DNA from: Actinobacteria bacterium HGW-Actinobacteria-2
GTDB lineage: Bacteria > Actinomycetota > Actinomycetes > Propionibacteriales > Propionibacteriaceae
DNA: 64,000 bases
Assembly: GCA_002841335.1 (NCBI GenBank)
Contig: PHEY01000005.1
Coordinates: 62,001 to 126,000, forward strand
Reading direction: 5' to 3'
Both the position numbers and the translations under genes were made by a program. The notes beneath the pieces are model-generated. The model saw only the letters and a list, made by a program, of their open reading frames with translations. It had not been told where the DNA came from and did not search any database. Positions 27,954 to 36,902 of the stretch are shown here, piece by piece. The number at the start of each line of letters is the position of its first letter. The stretch's first letter is position 1.

Positions 27954-28987
27954 CTCAACTCGAAGACGATCTCGATCTGGAGATCCTGCGTTCGATCAAC
28001 GCCGACGTCGTCGCCGACGCCGATGCCCTGGCCCGCGTCCGCAAGCTCGTGGCCGCAACTCCGCCTCGGCGGACCGTCAGCACTTGGCCGAAGTTGGTTG
28101 CGGTCGCCGTGGCTGCGCTCGCCGTCGGGGTGGGGGTGGCAATGGTGGTGCCGAGGTTCACCGGCCCTGCTGCCCCGAGCCCGACGTCCTCCCAGACGGT
28201 GGCGACCTTCACTGCCGCGGCCGCGTCGGCCAACCTGTTGCGCACTCCGCTGGGGCCCACCGCAGGCCAGTACCGCAAGGTAGTGGCCCGTGATATCTCC
28301 AGCGGCGGCCAGGTCGTCGTCATCAGGGACGACGGCACAGCCACCCCCGTCGACCATCCCTTCCGCATTCACAGCACCGTCACGACCTGGGTCCCCGGCG
28401 ATCCGACCCGCCTCTGGGTGCGGACGATGTCAACCACCTTGGAGCCGGTGGATGATGCCGCCCGGCGCTACCAAAAGGCACATCCCGACACCATGGGGAC
28501 CACCACCACCGAGCCCGTACGAGCAGCCAATGGCGACTTCAACGCAGCTGAGCCCGCGGAGGACGGCTGGCTCAACCCGTCCCAGGAGTTCCTCAACACG
28601 CTCCCTCGTGATCCGGCCAAGCTGCTGGAGTCGGCCCGAGCCTGGAACACCGCGCACTACATCACCAACGACCCGCAGAGCGTGCTGGAGGTGCTGGCTC
28701 GGCCACTCGCCGACAACTGGATTGAGGACGCCGAACTGCGGGCAGCGCTGTTCACCGCAATCGGCCAGATCGACGGCGTCCAACTGACCCCGGACGCCAC
28801 CATCGCCGACCAGCGAGGCACCCTGTTGACCGGGTTGAGCCAGACGATCCCGGAACTGCGCACCGAGGTGCTGTTCGATCCGACCGACTACCGACTCCTG
28901 GCCTGGCGCTTCGTGAACGACCGCGAGGGCTCCGTCACCACGAGTGAAACCTCTTTTTCCAGCACCGTGGTTGACTCAGCCCCGTAG
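27950..28987 (+). CDS. CU044_5270 family membrane protein, possible anti-sigma partner
   Basis: A 345-residue protein with an acidic cytoplasmic N-terminus (about 45 residues), one transmembrane helix (LVAVAVAALAVGVGVAMVV, about 49-67) and a large extracytoplasmic domain. The layout and the QYRKVVARD and WLNPSQEFLNTLPRDP-like motifs match the CU044_5270 family commonly encoded next to ECF sigma factors. No zinc-type anti-sigma motif is visible, so a regulatory role is inferred from context only. Confidence 0.8.
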   Translation: MTQLEDDLDLEILRSINADVVADADALARVRKLVAATPPRRTVSTWPKLVAVAVAALAVGVGVAMVVPRFTGPAAPSPTSSQTVATFTAAAASANLLRTPLGPTAGQYRKVVARDISSGGQVVVIRDDGTATPVDHPFRIHSTVTTWVPGDPTRLWVRTMSTTLEPVDDAARRYQKAHPDTMGTTTTEPVRAANGDFNAAEPAEDGWLNPSQEFLNTLPRDPAKLLESARAWNTAHYITNDPQSVLEVLARPLADNWIEDAELRAALFTAIGQIDGVQLTPDATIADQRGTLLTGLSQTIPELRTEVLFDPTDYRLLAWRFVNDREGSVTTSETSFSSTVVDSAP

Positions 28988-28997
28988 TCTCTTGACC

Positions 28998-29033
28998 AGT
29001 GAGGCGGTGATCTGAGGGGTTCGCCGCCTCACT
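28998..29033. terminator. Bidirectional hairpin between convergent genes
   Basis: AGTGAGGCGG (28998-29007) and CCGCCTCACT (29024-29033) form a perfect 10-bp stem with a 16-nt loop, overlapping the last 5 bp of the pentapeptide-repeat gene. It lies between two convergent genes. Confidence 0.55.
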
Positions 29034-29706
29034 CCACGGTCACACCGAGGCGCCCGGCCAGGATCGGCGCGAGGTCGAACAGCTGATCGGTGGAGATGGT
29101 GACTCCCCGCAGCCCTTCCACTCCGGAGACGTCGGCGAAGGTCGCGCCGCGCAGATCGACAGCTTCGAGCCGGGAGTGCGCCAACTCCAGTCGATTGATC
29201 CGACAGCCGCTCAACGAGACTCGCTTGGCCTTGGCCCGCATCAGGTCGAGGTCTTCGATCACGCAATCAGCGAAGACCACGTCGGCGGCGTCGACGTCGC
29301 GCAGGTTGACGTAGCCCAGCTTGCAACCGGTGAACGCCACCCGACGCAGGTTGGCCTGATGCAACTCCAACGAGCCGAGACGACTGTTGGCCACGACCAC
29401 ATCGCGCCATCCCGATTCCGGTGCCGACAGCGCGACCACGTCCAGCTGGCTCAGCCGCGATTCGGAGAACGACGAGGCCCTGACTCGCCAGCGCTGGATG
29501 GTCAGGTCGCGGACGCTGGAGGCGTCCAGGCGGCGACGTCCGTCCCAGTGGACCTCGTCAAAGCTCCCGTCGACAAACTCGACGGCTTCCAGATCGTCAC
29601 CGTCGGTGGCGGCGAACTCGTCGGCGTCGATGGCGCGCAACTCCCCGAGCTTCACCACCCCCAGCTTGGGTGCCGCAGTGACCGGACGGTGGGAACCAGA
29701 GACCAT
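29029..29706 (-). CDS. Pentapeptide-repeat protein
   Basis: A 225-residue protein whose middle and C-terminal parts (about 80-205) follow a five-residue periodicity with a hydrophobic centre (LSQLDVVAL, LRRVAFTGCKLGYVNLRDVDAADVVFADC, RVSLSGCRINRLELAHSRLEAVDLRGATF), the right-handed quadrilateral helix pattern. No signal peptide. Such proteins range from DNA-mimic gyrase protectors to unknowns; nothing here decides. Lone gene on the minus strand within the hydrogenase island. Confidence 0.82.
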   Translation of the reverse strand: MVSGSHRPVTAAPKLGVVKLGELRAIDADEFAATDGDDLEAVEFVDGSFDEVHWDGRRRLDASSVRDLTIQRWRVRASSFSESRLSQLDVVALSAPESGWRDVVVANSRLGSLELHQANLRRVAFTGCKLGYVNLRDVDAADVVFADCVIEDLDLMRAKAKRVSLSGCRINRLELAHSRLEAVDLRGATFADVSGVEGLRGVTISTDQLFDLAPILAGRLGVTVE

Positions 29707-29750
29707 GACCGCACCCTAGTGGCGGCGTCCGACAGCCTCGATCGGGGCGG

Positions 29751-30029
29751 TCAGGCCGTACACACCCCATCCTCGTAGTGGAAATGGGGCATCGCCGCAG
29801 ATGTGAAGCGGCCGATGAAGGCAGCGTCGATCACCTTGGTCGGTTTCGGCGTGAACAGCCCTCGGGCCACGGCCCAGTCGTACGCGCCAACTCCTACCGG
29901 GTACTCGGTCAGCACTCCCGATAGACCGAGTTCTGCGACCCATTGGTCGGCTTGGTCCAGGGAGTTGAACACACCGGAAGGGAAGGTCGCCCCGGGTGCG
30001 ACGAACACCCACACTGTCGACTCAGCCAT
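29751..30029 (-). CDS. DUF7710-like small protein
   Basis: A 92-residue protein with the pattern VWVFVAPGATFPSGVF, GVLTEYPVGVGAYDW and a C-terminal FTSAAMPHFHYEDG. I recognise this as the DUF7710 type from memory; function is unknown. ATG with GGGGAGGACC upstream. It lies 39 bp after the hypE stop's far side (hypE ends at 30069) and is co-directional with the pentapeptide gene. Confidence 0.72.
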   Translation of the reverse strand: MAESTVWVFVAPGATFPSGVFNSLDQADQWVAELGLSGVLTEYPVGVGAYDWAVARGLFTPKPTKVIDAAFIGRFTSAAMPHFHYEDGVCTA

Positions 30030-30068
30030 GGTCCTCCCCTCGTCGTTGAACGCTGGAGCTAGCTCAGT

Positions 30069-31172
30069 TCAGCAGATGCGCGGCAGCGGGTCGCCGACCA
30101 GCATGTCGACCATGCGGGTGCCGCCGAAGCCGGTCACCAGCACCACCGAGGACGCCGGTTCGAGCACGATCCGGCCCACCAGACCGGCCTCTTCGCCACC
30201 GGGAAGTGCCTGCACTGCGGCCAGCGCGGCTTCGGCCTCGTCGGCGGGGACGATGGCCACGAAGGTGCCCTCGTTGGCTACGTACAGCGGGTCGATGCCG
30301 AGCATGTCGCAGGCGCCGCGGGTCATGTCGTGGACGCGAATCGCCTCGTCCTCGACCACCACGCCCAGTCCGGTGGCCTGAGCGAGTTCGTTGAGGACAG
30401 TGCCCAGCCCGCCACGGGTGGCGTCACGCATCCAGCGGGTGTTCGGGGCCGCTTCGAGCAGCGCGGCCACCATGTGGTTCACCGCGCGGGTGTCGGACTC
30501 GATCGGGGCGTCGATAGCCAGATCGCCGCGGGCCATCATCACCGCCATACCGTGATCGGCGATCGCGCCCGACAGCAGAATCTTGTCCCCGCGCTGCACC
30601 TGCGCGGCACCGAGCTTGCGTCCGGCCGGGACGATGCCCACCCCGGCGGTGGTGATGAACAACTGATCGGCCGCACCGCGGGCGACCACCTTGGTGTCGC
30701 CGGTGATGATCCGCACTCCTGCGGCTTCGGCAGCGGCCCGCATGGCCGCCACTTCGCGCCGCAGCACCTCGACGCTGAGCCCTTCTTCGATCACGAAGGC
30801 AGCCGAGATGGCGGTCGGTACCGCGCCGGAAACGGCCAGGTCGTTGACCGTTCCGTTGACGGCGAGCTCGCCGATCGAGCCGCCCGGGAACTGGATCGGC
30901 GAGACCACGTAGGAATCGGTCGACATGGCCAAACGGGCGCCGTCAACCAGTTCGGGCAGGCTCACCACGCCGGCGTCGCCCATCTCGGCCAGCACGTCGT
31001 TGCCGTAGCCGTCGAGGAAGACCGAGTCGACCAGGGCCGCGGACGCCTTGCCGCCGGCTCCGTGGGCCAAGGTGACGTGATCGTCGGTGAAACGCGGGCG
31101 CCGGGAGCGCACCTGCCCGATGCGGGAGTTGACCTCGGCCTCGTTGTCGTTGAGCCGATTCTTCGGTTCCAT
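30069..31172 (-). CDS. hypE: HypE, carbamoyl dehydratase for hydrogenase cyanide ligands
   Basis: Receives the carbamoyl group from HypF on its C-terminal cysteine and dehydrates it to thiocyanate. The 367-residue chain ends in PRIC, the required terminal Cys. The ATP-binding N-terminal part shows LAHGAGGKAS, AMSTDSYVVSP, GELAVNGTVNDLAVSGA and TGDTKVV; the C-terminal part has MRDATRGGLGTVLNELA. About 30 extra N-terminal residues precede the core. It is divergent from the hypC2-hypD pair across 105 bp. Confidence 0.96.
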   Translation of the reverse strand: MEPKNRLNDNEAEVNSRIGQVRSRRPRFTDDHVTLAHGAGGKASAALVDSVFLDGYGNDVLAEMGDAGVVSLPELVDGARLAMSTDSYVVSPIQFPGGSIGELAVNGTVNDLAVSGAVPTAISAAFVIEEGLSVEVLRREVAAMRAAAEAAGVRIITGDTKVVARGAADQLFITTAGVGIVPAGRKLGAAQVQRGDKILLSGAIADHGMAVMMARGDLAIDAPIESDTRAVNHMVAALLEAAPNTRWMRDATRGGLGTVLNELAQATGLGVVVEDEAIRVHDMTRGACDMLGIDPLYVANEGTFVAIVPADEAEAALAAVQALPGGEEAGLVGRIVLEPASSVVLVTGFGGTRMVDMLVGDPLPRIC

Positions 31173-31277
31173 CTGCGCTCCGCTCGCTTGTTCGACGGGG
31201 TCTTGGCTAGCGCAAACCCCATCTCAGAGGTGATGATAGCCGGGCACCGGCAGTAGCCGGACGAGCAAGGAGAGCGT

Positions 31278-31553
31278 ATGTGCCTGGGTGTTCCCGCTGA
31301 GGTGGTGGCCATTCCTGATCCGGAGGTGCCACGAGCGCGGGTGGCGATCAGCGGCGTTGAGCGCGTGGTGGCCACCGACCTGCTTCTGGACGAAGGCCTG
31401 ACCGTCGGCGACTGGGTGCTGGTGCACGTCGGTTTCGCGTTGAGCAAGATCGACGCCGACGAGGCCGCGATGACCCTCGACCAGATCAAGCGGCTGGGCA
31501 ACAACACGTTCGAGGACGAGCTGGCGTCGTTCAAGAGTTCGGCGATCGAATGA
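31278..31553 (+). CDS. hypC2: HypC family chaperone, copy 2
   Basis: A 91-residue HypC beginning MCLGVP, with essential Cys2. It overlaps the hypD start by 4 nt (ATGA), the usual HypC-HypD pairing for Fe(CN)2CO assembly. Its sequence differs strongly from hypC1 at 16210, especially after residue 20. AGGAGAGCGT lies before the ATG. Presumably dedicated to the group 1 hydrogenase. Confidence 0.95.
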   Translation: MCLGVPAEVVAIPDPEVPRARVAISGVERVVATDLLLDEGLTVGDWVLVHVGFALSKIDADEAAMTLDQIKRLGNNTFEDELASFKSSAIE

Positions 31554-32701
31554 AGTACGTCGACGAGTACCGCGACCCCGAGGCGGCCAAGGCGCTGCTG
31601 AAGACCATCGAGGCCCAAGCCGCCAAGCTGGACCGTCCGATCGCGGTGATGGAGATCTGCGGCGGCCACACCCACACCATCTACCGCCACGGGCTGGAGC
31701 ATCTGCTGCCCGAGAGCATCGAGTTGATCCACGGCCCCGGCTGCCCGGTGTGCGTGATCCCGATGGGCCGGGTGGACGACGCGATGTGGCTGGCCACCCA
31801 ACCCAACGTGATCCTGACCACTTTCGGCGACATGATGCGCGTGCCCGGATCGAAGGGCCAGTCGCTGCTCGACGTGCGCGCCGACGGCTCCGACGTCCGC
31901 TTCGTCTACTCCCCGCTCGATGCGCTGACCATCGCCAAGGACAACCCCGACAAGGAGGTGGTCTTCTTCGCCGTCGGCTTCGAGACCACCGCACCGTCGA
32001 CCGCGGTGACCTTGGAGCGGGCTCGGCTGGAGAACATCACCAACTTCTCCGTCTTCAGCAACCACGTGACCATCGAGCCGCCGCTGCGGGCGATCGTCAA
32101 CGGCGGCGAGACCCGCGTCGACGCCTTCATCGGGCCCGGCCATGTGGCCACCGTGGTGGGCACTGATGCGTTCGAGTTCCTGCCGCGGGAGTTCAATCTG
32201 CCGGTGGTGGTGACCGGCTTCGAGCCGCTCGACATCCTGCAGGCTGTCGCGATGATCTTGAACCAGTTCGTCTCCGGCGAGGTGGCCGCGGGCAAGGCGT
32301 CAGTGGGTAATCAGTACGCCCGCGTCGTCCGTCCGGCCGGCAACACGGCGGCGTTGACCCTGATGGGACGCACGTTGGCGCTGCGTAACACCTTCGAGTG
32401 GCGCGGCCTGGGCTGGATCGAGAACTCCGGCCTCGGCGTCTCGCCCGACTACGCCGCGTGGGATGCCGAAGCCAAGTTCGCCGTTCCCGGCGAGCGGGTG
32501 GCCGATCCGCCGGCGTGCGAATGCGGCTCGGTACTCACCGGCAAGCTCAAGCCGTGGCAGTGCCGGGTCTTCGGCACCGCGTGCACTCCCGACACCCCGA
32601 TCGGCACCTGCATGGTGTCTCCGGAAGGTGCCTGCGCGGCGTACTACAACTTCGGCCGGATCGACCGCGACATGGCCCACTCGGTCGTGATTCAGGACTG
32701 A
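31550..32701 (+). CDS. hypD: HypD, scaffold iron-sulfur protein for Fe(CN)2CO assembly
   Basis: A 383-residue HypD with all key motifs: MEICGGHTHTIYRHG, HGPGCPVCVIP, FAVGFETTAPST, FIGPGHVATVVG, and the C-terminal cysteines of ACECGSVLTGKLKPWQC and the MVSPEGACAAYYNFGR end that hold the 4Fe-4S cluster. Overlaps hypC2. It is the last hydrogenase gene on this side; a hairpin follows its stop. Confidence 0.96.
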   Translation: MKYVDEYRDPEAAKALLKTIEAQAAKLDRPIAVMEICGGHTHTIYRHGLEHLLPESIELIHGPGCPVCVIPMGRVDDAMWLATQPNVILTTFGDMMRVPGSKGQSLLDVRADGSDVRFVYSPLDALTIAKDNPDKEVVFFAVGFETTAPSTAVTLERARLENITNFSVFSNHVTIEPPLRAIVNGGETRVDAFIGPGHVATVVGTDAFEFLPREFNLPVVVTGFEPLDILQAVAMILNQFVSGEVAAGKASVGNQYARVVRPAGNTAALTLMGRTLALRNTFEWRGLGWIENSGLGVSPDYAAWDAEAKFAVPGERVADPPACECGSVLTGKLKPWQCRVFGTACTPDTPIGTCMVSPEGACAAYYNFGRIDRDMAHSVVIQD

Positions 32702-32704
32702 GCC

Positions 32705-32739
32705 CACTCGCTGGTTGAGCAGGCCGCCCAGCGGGAGTG
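32705..32739. terminator. Hairpin between convergent hypD and response-regulator genes
   Basis: CACTCGCTGG (32705-32714) pairs with CCAGCGGGAGTG (32728-32739) with one bulged G. The left arm and loop contain CGCTGGTTGAG, the start of the dispersed 40-bp element seen in hypF, so this terminator may derive from a decayed copy. Confidence 0.5.
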
Positions 32740-32741
32740 CT

Positions 32742-33413
32742 TCAGCTGCCGTTGAGGTAGGCCAGCACCGCACGGACGCGGCGATTCTCCTCGTCAGGGC
32801 CGAGATCGAGCTTGGCGAAGACGTTCGCGACATGCTTGGCCACTGCGGCCGGGGTGATCACCAGGGCCTCGGCGATCTGGGAGTTGGACGAGCCGTCGGC
32901 CATCAGCGAGAGCACCTCGTGTTCGCGCGGGGTGAGCCGTCCGAGTTTCGAGTCGCCGCGGCGAGACTGCAGCAACGAACGGACGACCTCCGGGTCGATC
33001 ACCAGCCCGCCGCCGGCCACCACCTGCAGCGAGTTCATGAAATCGGCCACCCGTCCGACCCGCTCCTTGAGCAGGTAGCCGGTGCCTGGCGCCTGCGGCT
33101 GGGCGGCCGCGTCCAGCAGGGCTGAGGCGTAGGCCGGGGCGACGTACTGGCTGAGCACCATGATCGGCAGGTTCGGATGCCGCCGCCGAATCTCCACCGC
33201 GGCGCGCAGCCCGTCATCGGTCATCCCCGGCGGCATCCGGACGTCGGTGAGCACCACATCGGGCAACGCGCCCTGAGCGGCCAGGCTTTCGACGGCCGCC
33301 ACCAACCCCGGAGCATCATCGGCTTCGGCGACGACCTCGTGGCCGGCCCGCTCCAACAGGCCGATCAGTCCGGCGCGCAGCAGCGCGGCATCGTCAGCGA
33401 GCGCGAGTCTCAT
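32742..33413 (-). CDS. NarL/LuxR-family response regulator
   Basis: A 223-residue two-component regulator. The receiver domain has ADDAALLRAG with the acidic pair, the phospho-acceptor in DVVLTDVRMPP (about residue 56) and a C-terminal Lys. The LuxR helix-turn-helix is in LTPREHEVLSLMADGSSNSQIAEAL. Its start overlaps the end of the kinase gene by 20 nt, and an ABC exporter lies further upstream on the same strand, so all four genes probably form one operon. A candidate 7-2-7 site lies before that operon. Confidence 0.93.
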   Translation of the reverse strand: MRLALADDAALLRAGLIGLLERAGHEVVAEADDAPGLVAAVESLAAQGALPDVVLTDVRMPPGMTDDGLRAAVEIRRRHPNLPIMVLSQYVAPAYASALLDAAAQPQAPGTGYLLKERVGRVADFMNSLQVVAGGGLVIDPEVVRSLLQSRRGDSKLGRLTPREHEVLSLMADGSSNSQIAEALVITPAAVAKHVANVFAKLDLGPDEENRRVRAVLAYLNGS

Positions 33414-34620
33414 GGCTTCGATCGTAAGGCAGGGTGACGCTGATCCTGGTGGGTCCGCCCTCGGGGCTGTTCAGCACGAAAATGCCGCCGGCGGTCTGGG
33501 TGCGTTCGGCCAAGCCGCTGATGCCGTGTCCGGGCACCCACCGGGCTCCGCCGCGTCCGTCGTCGGTGAGGTCGATGCGCACCTCGGCGCCGGTGAAGGT
33601 GAGGGCCACCCAGGCCTGGGTGGCACCGGAGTGCTTGGACACGTTGGTCAACGCCTCGGAAATCACGTAGTAGGCGGCACTTTCGGTCTGCGGCGGCAGC
33701 GGCACCGGCGTCCCGTGGCATTCGAAGCGGGTGGGCAGCGGTTGCCGTCCGGCGAGTTCGTCGACCGCCGCCACCAGCCCACGATCGGTCAGCACCTGGG
33801 GGTGAATGCCTCGGATGGTGTTCCGCAGCGCGACGAGGGCGTCCTCGACCGCGCTCTGGGCACCCAGGACGGCAGCGCGAGCCGCCTCGGAGTCCTCAGC
33901 GTCGAGCCAGTAGACGGCCTCCCCCAAGCGCATGGTGGAAACCACCAGATGCTGTTGCGCGCCGTCGTGCAGGTCGCGTTCGATGCGGCGGCGTTCACCT
34001 TCGAAGACGTCCACCAGTTCACTGCGGGAGCTGGTGAGCTGGTCGACCTGCCGGGTCAGCGCCGAGTACGGCAGCAGCAGCGAATGCTCCAGGTAGGCCT
34101 GGCCGGCGGCCAACACCCACGACACGTAGAGCGAGAACACCACCATGAACGCGAGCCAGCCCACGCTGAGCACGAGTCCTAGCGGCTGGAAGTTTCGGGC
34201 GAAGCTGGCTTGAATGCCGGCCACCCCGGCGAACAGGCCCACCGCCAGACCCAAGATCGGCATCAGGTTGATCAGGCCGAAGACCGCCGTCAGCGCCCAC
34301 ACCCCCATGGACGCCTCACCACGGCCGGCGAACGTCTCCCGCCAGCCCGGACGCGAGCCGGGCACGGCCACCAGGCTGGGCAGCCCCAACATCACCACCC
34401 GGCGCCGCTCGATCGCAGTGGTCGCGTAGGCGATCCACGGCAGGAAGATCACCCCCACCAGTCCGATCAGCAGCGCCGCGCCACCGATCACGATCGAGAC
34501 GAACGCGTACGCCGCCGAGCGCCACGCCAGCCCACTGGCGACCACCAGCAACGGGTTGCGGGTGATCGTCAGCTGTTGGCGCAGCACCACATACGGATCG
34601 GCTGCTGGTGCGGTGGTCAC
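33394..34620 (-). CDS. Sensor histidine kinase (HisKA_3 type) with membrane sensor domain
   Basis: A 408-residue kinase. Residues about 15-180 hold several transmembrane segments resembling the putative-sensor domain of actinobacterial kinases. The dimerisation/phosphorylation box is ERRRIERDLHDGAQQHL with His in LHDGAQ, followed by an ATPase domain (YYVISEALTNVSKHSGA as N box; DDGRGGA and GHGISGLAERT as G boxes). GTG start, 46 bp after the permease stop. Partner of the adjacent regulator; the signal is unknown but may be an envelope-active compound exported by the ABC pair. Confidence 0.92.
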   Translation of the reverse strand: MTTAPAADPYVVLRQQLTITRNPLLVVASGLAWRSAAYAFVSIVIGGAALLIGLVGVIFLPWIAYATTAIERRRVVMLGLPSLVAVPGSRPGWRETFAGRGEASMGVWALTAVFGLINLMPILGLAVGLFAGVAGIQASFARNFQPLGLVLSVGWLAFMVVFSLYVSWVLAAGQAYLEHSLLLPYSALTRQVDQLTSSRSELVDVFEGERRRIERDLHDGAQQHLVVSTMRLGEAVYWLDAEDSEAARAAVLGAQSAVEDALVALRNTIRGIHPQVLTDRGLVAAVDELAGRQPLPTRFECHGTPVPLPPQTESAAYYVISEALTNVSKHSGATQAWVALTFTGAEVRIDLTDDGRGGARWVPGHGISGLAERTQTAGGIFVLNSPEGGPTRISVTLPYDRSHETRAR

Positions 34621-34666
34621 GGCTCCAACCTAGAACCTTCCCCGGCCCGGCTCGGCGCAATGGCGA

Positions 34667-36022
34667 TCACTGGGCGAGGTCCGCGGTGAGGCCGCGGGCC
34701 ACGAAGCCGGTGGCGGCCGCGCCGGCCATCACCATGGCGGCGGTGGTCAGCACGCTGGCGATGAAGATCATCGCCACCGTCGGCTCGGCGAAGGCGCTGG
34801 CGCCGATCGCCGGGACCATCACCACCAGCACGCTGGCGGTCGCCGTCCCCAAAGCTGCGATCAGCGGAATGGACGTCTCCCGCAGCCGGGCCCGATCCAG
34901 CGTCTTGGTGTCCGAGCCGGCCAGCACCAGATTGCGGTACTCCTGGCGCTGGTCGATCAGCCGTCCAGCCTGCATGACGCCGGTCGAGACCGCCGCCAGC
35001 ACCCCGGCGATGACCAGGGTCAGCAACCCGCCAGTAGTCAGATCGGTCATCAACACCTGGACGTCGGGCTCGTTGTCGGCCGCGTCGGCGAACAGCCCGA
35101 CCAGCGAGGTGATACCGGCGATGAAGGTGGCGATGGCGACGCCACCGACGCTGCGCCAGGCGGCTTTCGGGTTGTCGGCGATGCGCCGTCCGGCCAGCAG
35201 GGTGGCGGCGCTGCGCGCTTGGCTGGCGGTGATCCGTCCGACGATCTGGAGGACGAAGGGACCGATCAGGTTCAGCACGCCGATCCCCAAGGCGACGAAG
35301 CCGCCGAAGACCAGCACCACGAACAGCCCCACCAGCGAACCCATCACCTGCACCGACAGGAACGCTCCTGCTGCGGCCACGAGCAGCCCGGTCAGACGGA
35401 AGATGCTCAGCTTCGGCGGAGAAACCCGGGCGGCCACGCCCAGCGGTGTGATCCGCACCCGTTGCAGGCTGGACGCCGCCGAGAGCACCCCGACCGCAGC
35501 CACGCCCAGCACCGTTGCGGCCAGTATCGGGAAGCCGACCCACAGCTCGGCCAAGCTCAACTGCCGACCTTCGAAGCTGAGTTGAGCGACCAGCGGCAGG
35601 ACGGCCAGGTAGCCGGCGACCCCGATCACCGAGCCGATCACCGCCTGCACCCCGGCGTCGAGGAGGGTGATCACCGACACCTGCCAGCTGGTGGCCCCGG
35701 CCAGCCGCAGCGCCGCCAGCCGAGCGTCCCGGCGCGCCATCGACAGCCGGGCGGCAGCCGCGCCCAGGGTGGCCAACGGCACCAGCAGGAGCAGGGTAGC
35801 GAAGCCGGCCAGCATAACGTACAGCTTCGGGTCGTTGTTGCCGACCTTCAGGCCGTCCTGCCAGCGGTGAATGAAGGCCATCAGTCCGCCGACCACGACC
35901 AGCGACACCGCCGAGGTCGCCGCGAAGGCGATCACGGCCAACACCGAGGTGAGTCGCGCCGAGGTAGAGCTGTCGTTTCGGGCGTAGCGGCGCAGCAGCA
36001 GCCACAGTTGGGTCGCACTCAT
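34667..36022 (-). CDS. FtsX-like ABC permease
   Basis: A 451-residue membrane protein with the MacB/FtsX arrangement: helices near both ends and in the middle and long extracytoplasmic loops. The ATG at 36022 overlaps the ATPase stop by 4 nt and gives a short cytoplasmic N-terminus; the longer frame reaching 36154 lies inside the ATPase gene. Small (one copy of the domain plus extra helices), as in actinobacterial drug/lipid-active exporters linked to two-component systems. Substrate unknown. Confidence 0.88.
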   Translation of the reverse strand: MSATQLWLLLRRYARNDSSTSARLTSVLAVIAFAATSAVSLVVVGGLMAFIHRWQDGLKVGNNDPKLYVMLAGFATLLLLVPLATLGAAAARLSMARRDARLAALRLAGATSWQVSVITLLDAGVQAVIGSVIGVAGYLAVLPLVAQLSFEGRQLSLAELWVGFPILAATVLGVAAVGVLSAASSLQRVRITPLGVAARVSPPKLSIFRLTGLLVAAAGAFLSVQVMGSLVGLFVVLVFGGFVALGIGVLNLIGPFVLQIVGRITASQARSAATLLAGRRIADNPKAAWRSVGGVAIATFIAGITSLVGLFADAADNEPDVQVLMTDLTTGGLLTLVIAGVLAAVSTGVMQAGRLIDQRQEYRNLVLAGSDTKTLDRARLRETSIPLIAALGTATASVLVVMVPAIGASAFAEPTVAMIFIASVLTTAAMVMAGAAATGFVARGLTADLAQ

Positions 36023-36828
36023 CGGGCTGCTCCACCGACGCCACCGAAGATCGCCGGCGGAGGCGGCGGGACGAGCTGCGCCTCCAGGCTGGTGGGCTGT
36101 TGGACAGCGACGTTGGAGATGCGCCCGTCGGTCATCGTGATCGTCCGCGCGCACCAGTGGGCCACCTCGGGGTTGTGGGTGACGACCACCAGCGCCGCGC
36201 CGCAGATGTAGGCCGACTCCTTCAGGGCGCGCATCACGTCCCAGCCGGTGGCCTGGTCGAGCGCGCCGGTCGGCTCGTCGGCGAAGATCACCTCCGGGTC
36301 GCTGACCAGGGCACGCGCGATGGCCACCCGCTGGGCTTGGCCGCCGGACAACTCGCCGGGACGGCGCTGCTCCAAGCCGGCCAGCCCGAGGCGTCCCAGC
36401 TGTTCACGCGCCAACTGCATCGACATCGAGCGGTCGATCCCGGCCAGCAGCAGCGGCAGCGCGGCGTTCTCCAGCGCGGGCAGCTCGGGCAGCAGCTGGC
36501 CGGACTGGAACACGAAACCGAACTCGGAGCGGCGCAGCTTGGTGCGATCGGCGTCCGACATCGACGCCAGGTCGCGGCCGCGCCACGACACCGTCCCCGA
36601 GGTGGGGGCGAGGACGCCGGCGAGCAGATGCAGCAGGGTGGTCTTGCCCGAGCCGGAGTGGCCCATGATGGCGATCGACTCACCTGCGGCGATCTGCAGG
36701 TCGACGCCCTTCAGGGCGTGGGTTTCGACCGGTGCACTGCCGTAGATCTTGGTCAGGGCGTTGGCCCGCAGGACCGGGCCGAACGGGGCCTCGGGTGCGG
36801 GGGCGAAGGGTGGTTGCGGGGCTGTCAT
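36019..36828 (-). CDS. ABC transporter ATP-binding protein (LolD/MacB type)
   Basis: A 269-residue ATPase from the ATG at 36828. Walker A GHSGSGKTT, Q loop FVFQSGQLLPEL, signature LSGGQAQRVAIARAL, Walker B VIFADEPTGALD and H-loop VTHNPEVA are all intact. The frame extends 21 codons upstream, and a GTG there is an alternative start; neither has a strong ribosome site. Coupled to the permease gene. Confidence 0.92.
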   Translation of the reverse strand: MTAPQPPFAPAPEAPFGPVLRANALTKIYGSAPVETHALKGVDLQIAAGESIAIMGHSGSGKTTLLHLLAGVLAPTSGTVSWRGRDLASMSDADRTKLRRSEFGFVFQSGQLLPELPALENAALPLLLAGIDRSMSMQLAREQLGRLGLAGLEQRRPGELSGGQAQRVAIARALVSDPEVIFADEPTGALDQATGWDVMRALKESAYICGAALVVVTHNPEVAHWCARTITMTDGRISNVAVQQPTSLEAQLVPPPPPAIFGGVGGAAR

Positions 36829-36902
36829 GGATGCGAAGTTCGTCACGGATCCAGCCAACTGTGAATCGTGGCCCGGCACACGGGCGCCCACCGGCGTCTG
36901 GG

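Noticed and set aside
36732-36745. GGTTTCGACC within the ABC ATPase gene as another dispersed-element copy
   Set aside because: It encodes a normal VETHALKG segment of the ATPase and lacks the partner end.
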